Assembly (NCBI GenBank): GCA_007127575.1
Contig: SKZC01000492.1
Coordinates: 1 to 16,554, forward strand
Source of the DNA: Gemmatimonadota bacterium
Lineage (GTDB): Bacteria; Gemmatimonadota; Gemmatimonadetes; Longimicrobiales; Gaopeijiaceae
Direction: 5' to 3'
Length of the DNA: 16,554 nucleotides
In this document: piece after piece, positions 14,828 to 16,554 of the stretch
Position numbering within the stretch: the stretch's first letter is position 1
Layout: each line of letters begins with the position of its first letter
Notes under the pieces: generated by a model
What the model saw: the letters and a program-made list of their open reading frames with translations, nothing else
The model's database searches: none
What the model was told of the DNA's origin: nothing
Position numbers and translations under genes: made by a program

Positions 14828-14846
14828 TACCGGAGGCCCTCCGGTA
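14828..14846. promoter_or_regulatory. Operator-like dyad TACCGGAGG-C-CCTCCGGTA
   Basis: A perfect 9-1-9 palindrome of 19 bases lies in the divergent intergenic region, 43 bases upstream of the proposed FAD/Fe-S start and about 205 bases upstream of the binding-protein gene. Length and symmetry fit the site of a dimeric repressor (GntR, LysR or similar), but no regulator gene is present to name it. It could equally be an RNA hairpin in a leader. Confidence 0.5.
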
Positions 14847-14861
14847 CCCCCTGGGGGCACC
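14843..14861. repeat. Second dyad GGTaCCCCCtGGGGGcACC overlapping the first
   Basis: A 19-base imperfect palindrome (8 of 9 pairs) shares its left arm with the right arm of the 14828-14846 dyad, so only one of the two could form as a hairpin at once. There is no T-run on either strand to make it a standard terminator. Confidence 0.4.
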
Positions 14862-15038
14862 TTCCGGGAAGCTCGAGGCGCCAGCGAATCGGAGCAAGGG
14901 AGATCTTGGGCGGGGTCGGGTCCTCGGCGGCCCTGCAGACGATCCCCACTTGCCGGTCCACGGGGGGCAACAGATGTTTGCAGGCGATGAGTTGAACGTG
15001 CGGTCGCGCCGCCGGTCCAGACCGCCACCTCTCGATGC

Positions 15039-15044
15039 GGAGGT
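15039..15044 (+). promoter_or_regulatory. Ribosome binding site deciding the binding-protein GTG start
   Basis: GGAGGT lies seven bases before GTG 15052, which opens a compact lipoprotein signal. The in-frame ATG at 14950 would add a charged 34-residue extension incompatible with a signal peptide and has no comparable SD. Confidence 0.7.
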
Positions 15045-15051
15045 AGCTCCG

Positions 15052-16179
15052 GTGCCCCACTTCCCAACGAGGGTCGCGCTCCCCACGACCCTCCTCTTCC
15101 TACTCATGGCGTGTGGGGGGGAGCCCGACCCCCCGGTCCTCGGGGTGGCGGCCACGGAGACCTTCATCCAGGCGGTCACGTTGGCGGTGGAGGACGCGGT
15201 GGAGGCGGGTCCCATGCCCCCCTTCGACACCGCCTACGTCCTGGACTGGTCCGTCCGCTCCGCCCCTGCGTTGGACGCGGCGGGTGAGCTGGTCGCCATC
15301 CCAGGGATGGCGGCGGTGATCGGGCACTCCAATAGTAGCGCGAGCATCGCCGCCTCCCAGATCTACAACACCCGGGAGGTGGTCCAGATCGCCCCCACCT
15401 CCACCGCCCCCCTCTACTCGGAAGTGGGGCCGTTCAGCTTCAGAATGGTTCCGCCGGACACGGTGCAGGGAGCCACCCTGGCCCGCCGCGTCGCCCGGCG
15501 CTTTCCCGACGGGGGGGCAGTGGCCCTCCTCTATGTGAACGACGACTACGGGCGGGGGCTTCGCGGGGCCCTCCTCCCCCACCTGGACCCGGACGTTCAC
15601 CCCGTCGTCCTGGATCTGCCCCACTACGAGGACGATCTCATGGAGGGAGAGGATCCTTTGGAAGGGGAGATCGGGGGGTTGGACGTAGAGCGGACGGTGT
15701 GTGCGCTGGAAGACGCCGAACCCGACGTGATCCTCTGGTTGGGGCGCCCCGAGCGGCTGAACCGGATCCTGCCCCACCTCCAGGGGCCGCTGTCCCACGT
15801 TCCCATCCTGGGGAGCGACGGTCTCTCCCGGGCCCCCTTCCTGGAGGATGCAGTCCCGGAGTGGGAGCGGGTCCGGTACCTGGAATTCGTGGACATGGAG
15901 GCGACTCCGGAGCTGCGACGATTCAGGGAGAGGTACCTGGAGCGGTTCGAGTCACCGGGGGTGGCTGCCGAGGCCCTGGCCTACGATGCGGCCCGGATGA
16001 TCCTGGAGGCCTTCCGGGCCGGAGCGCGCACCGGTCCGGAAGTTCGGGCGTTCCTCATGGAGTTCGGCCGATCGAGCCTCCCCTATGCCGGCCTCACCGG
16101 GGAAGTCGTCTTCACCGAAGAGGGGGATGTGGAGCGGGGATACGTCACCGACTCGTACCGACCCGGGGAAGCTCCGTGA
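15052..16179 (+). CDS. LivJ-type (Peripla_BP_6) substrate-binding lipoprotein
   Basis: This 375-residue periplasmic binding protein of type I (amino-acid/amide binder) starts with a lipoprotein signal whose lipobox is LMAC (Cys21). The mature part follows the family pattern. AVIGHSNSSASIAAS is the ligand-loop segment that contacts the alpha-carboxyl and amino groups, followed by VVQIAPTSTAPLYS, FSFRMVPPDTVQGATLARRV and a VALLYVNDDYGRGLRG hinge segment. The second lobe contains PDVILWLGRPERLNRILP and the C-terminal SLPYAGLTGEVVFTEEGD. No ABC permease or ATPase follows. Instead the stop overlaps by GTGA the start of a membrane sensor protein, so the likely job is ligand sensing rather than uptake. 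A transporter elsewhere in the genome could also use it. GTG start with a strong SD. Confidence 0.88.
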   Translation: MPHFPTRVALPTTLLFLLMACGGEPDPPVLGVAATETFIQAVTLAVEDAVEAGPMPPFDTAYVLDWSVRSAPALDAAGELVAIPGMAAVIGHSNSSASIAASQIYNTREVVQIAPTSTAPLYSEVGPFSFRMVPPDTVQGATLARRVARRFPDGGAVALLYVNDDYGRGLRGALLPHLDPDVHPVVLDLPHYEDDLMEGEDPLEGEIGGLDVERTVCALEDAEPDVILWLGRPERLNRILPHLQGPLSHVPILGSDGLSRAPFLEDAVPEWERVRYLEFVDMEATPELRRFRERYLERFESPGVAAEALAYDAARMILEAFRAGARTGPEVRAFLMEFGRSSLPYAGLTGEVVFTEEGDVERGYVTDSYRPGEAP

Positions 16180-16554
16180 CGACTTCCTTCAAGCCGCAGA
16201 AAGGGGAAGCGACCCTCCGGAAGAAGGTCCTGACCTGGGCCTTCGCGGTAGCCATCCCCGTGCTGATAGCGGTGGGATTCCTCATGGTGTGGAGCCTGGA
16301 TGCCCGCTCGGACCTGGCCCGGGCCACGGACAACTTCGTGGAGGAGCAGCGGATGGCGGACCGGATCCACCGGGGGGTGATGCGCCAGCTCACCGGGATC
16401 GCCGTGGTCCCCGCCGGGGACCGGGAGCGCACCCGAGACGAGTTCTGGGTCGCCGGGGAGGAGGTGCATCACCAGATTCGCCGCTATCTCTTCCGGGACC
16501 TCTCCCTGGAGCAGCGCGTGCACCTGGAGGAGATGGCGGAAGAGCACCAGCGGC
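16176..16554 (+). CDS. N-terminus of a membrane sensor protein (histidine kinase or chemoreceptor type), cut by the window edge
   Basis: GTG 16176 overlaps the stop of the binding-protein gene (GTGA) and the frame stays open to the right edge, giving 126 residues. A basic N-terminus (TLRKK) leads into one transmembrane segment (about 18-39, VLTWAFAVAIPVLIAVGFLMVW). After it comes a charged helical region (residues about 42-126, ARSDLARATDNFVEEQRMADRI, then HHQIRRYLFRDLSLEQR), the shape of a periplasmic four-helix-bundle sensor. The next transmembrane helix, HAMP and output domain lie outside the window, so kinase versus methyl-accepting protein or cyclase is undecided. Tight coupling to a binding lipoprotein suggests that protein delivers the signal. 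The start rests on the overlap and the hydrophobic segment; no separate SD is needed for coupled translation. Confidence 0.72.
   Translation, partial: MTTSFKPQKGEATLRKKVLTWAFAVAIPVLIAVGFLMVWSLDARSDLARATDNFVEEQRMADRIHRGVMRQLTGIAVVPAGDRERTRDEFWVAGEEVHHQIRRYLFRDLSLEQRVHLEEMAEEHQR

Noticed and set aside
14950..15051. ATG-initiated extension of the substrate-binding protein
   Set aside because: It adds 34 charged residues before the lipoprotein signal, and the GGAGGT site points to GTG 15052.
1..16554. CRISPR arrays, tRNA or rRNA genes, insertion sequences, attachment sites
   Set aside because: No spaced direct repeats, cloverleaf or rRNA signatures, transposase motifs or terminal inverted repeats were seen reading both strands by eye.

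Overview
The window looks like chromosomal DNA from a GC-rich (about two-thirds GC by eye), diderm, probably aerobic heterotrophic bacterium. Secreted S9 peptidases, lipoprotein amidohydrolases and many lipobox signal peptides suggest Gemmatimonadota or a similar phylum; this is an inference from gene style, not a phylogenetic result. No rRNA, tRNA, transposase, phage gene or CRISPR array was found.

Layout. At the left edge is the 3' end of a beta-strand-rich, probably outer-membrane protein (<1-311), followed by a secreted S9 prolyl-oligopeptidase-type peptidase (394-2682). Facing it is a tight three-gene minus-strand operon in which every product has a lipoprotein signal: a LamG/ConA-like protein (5997-5230), an M14 carboxypeptidase-like protein whose third zinc ligand looks substituted (5225-4011), and an amidohydrolase (3997-2696). 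Together with the S9 enzyme this reads as a cell-envelope peptide or amide degradation cluster. An AT-rich divergent promoter region (about 6046-6106) separates it from a GroES-like co-chaperonin (6198-6596) and a lipoprotein serpin (6755-8065) whose hinge resembles ovalbumin rather than an inhibitory serpin.

Convergent to the serpin is the most unusual locus: a translationally coupled (ATGA overlap) pair on the minus strand. It encodes a signal-less LCAT/PGAP1-like alpha/beta hydrolase (11698-10277) and a CHAT caspase-like protease (10280-8097) with an intact His-Cys dyad, an acidic linker and unrecognised N-terminal domains. A lipase-like enzyme coupled to a caspase-like protease is the best candidate for an undescribed signalling, cell-death or defence module, although no other defence gene lies nearby.

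Upstream on the same strand is a roughly 1000-residue FAD/Fe-S oxidoreductase of the GlcD-GlcF/YdiJ fusion type (about 14785-11777). The divergent region in front of it carries strong dyads (14828-14846, 14843-14861), and a 13-bp inverted repeat lies at 14725-14760. Divergent from it is a LivJ-type substrate-binding lipoprotein (15052-16179) that overlaps by GTGA with a membrane sensor protein running off the right edge (16176->16554). The pair suggests a ligand-sensing system in which the binding protein presents a small molecule to the sensor.
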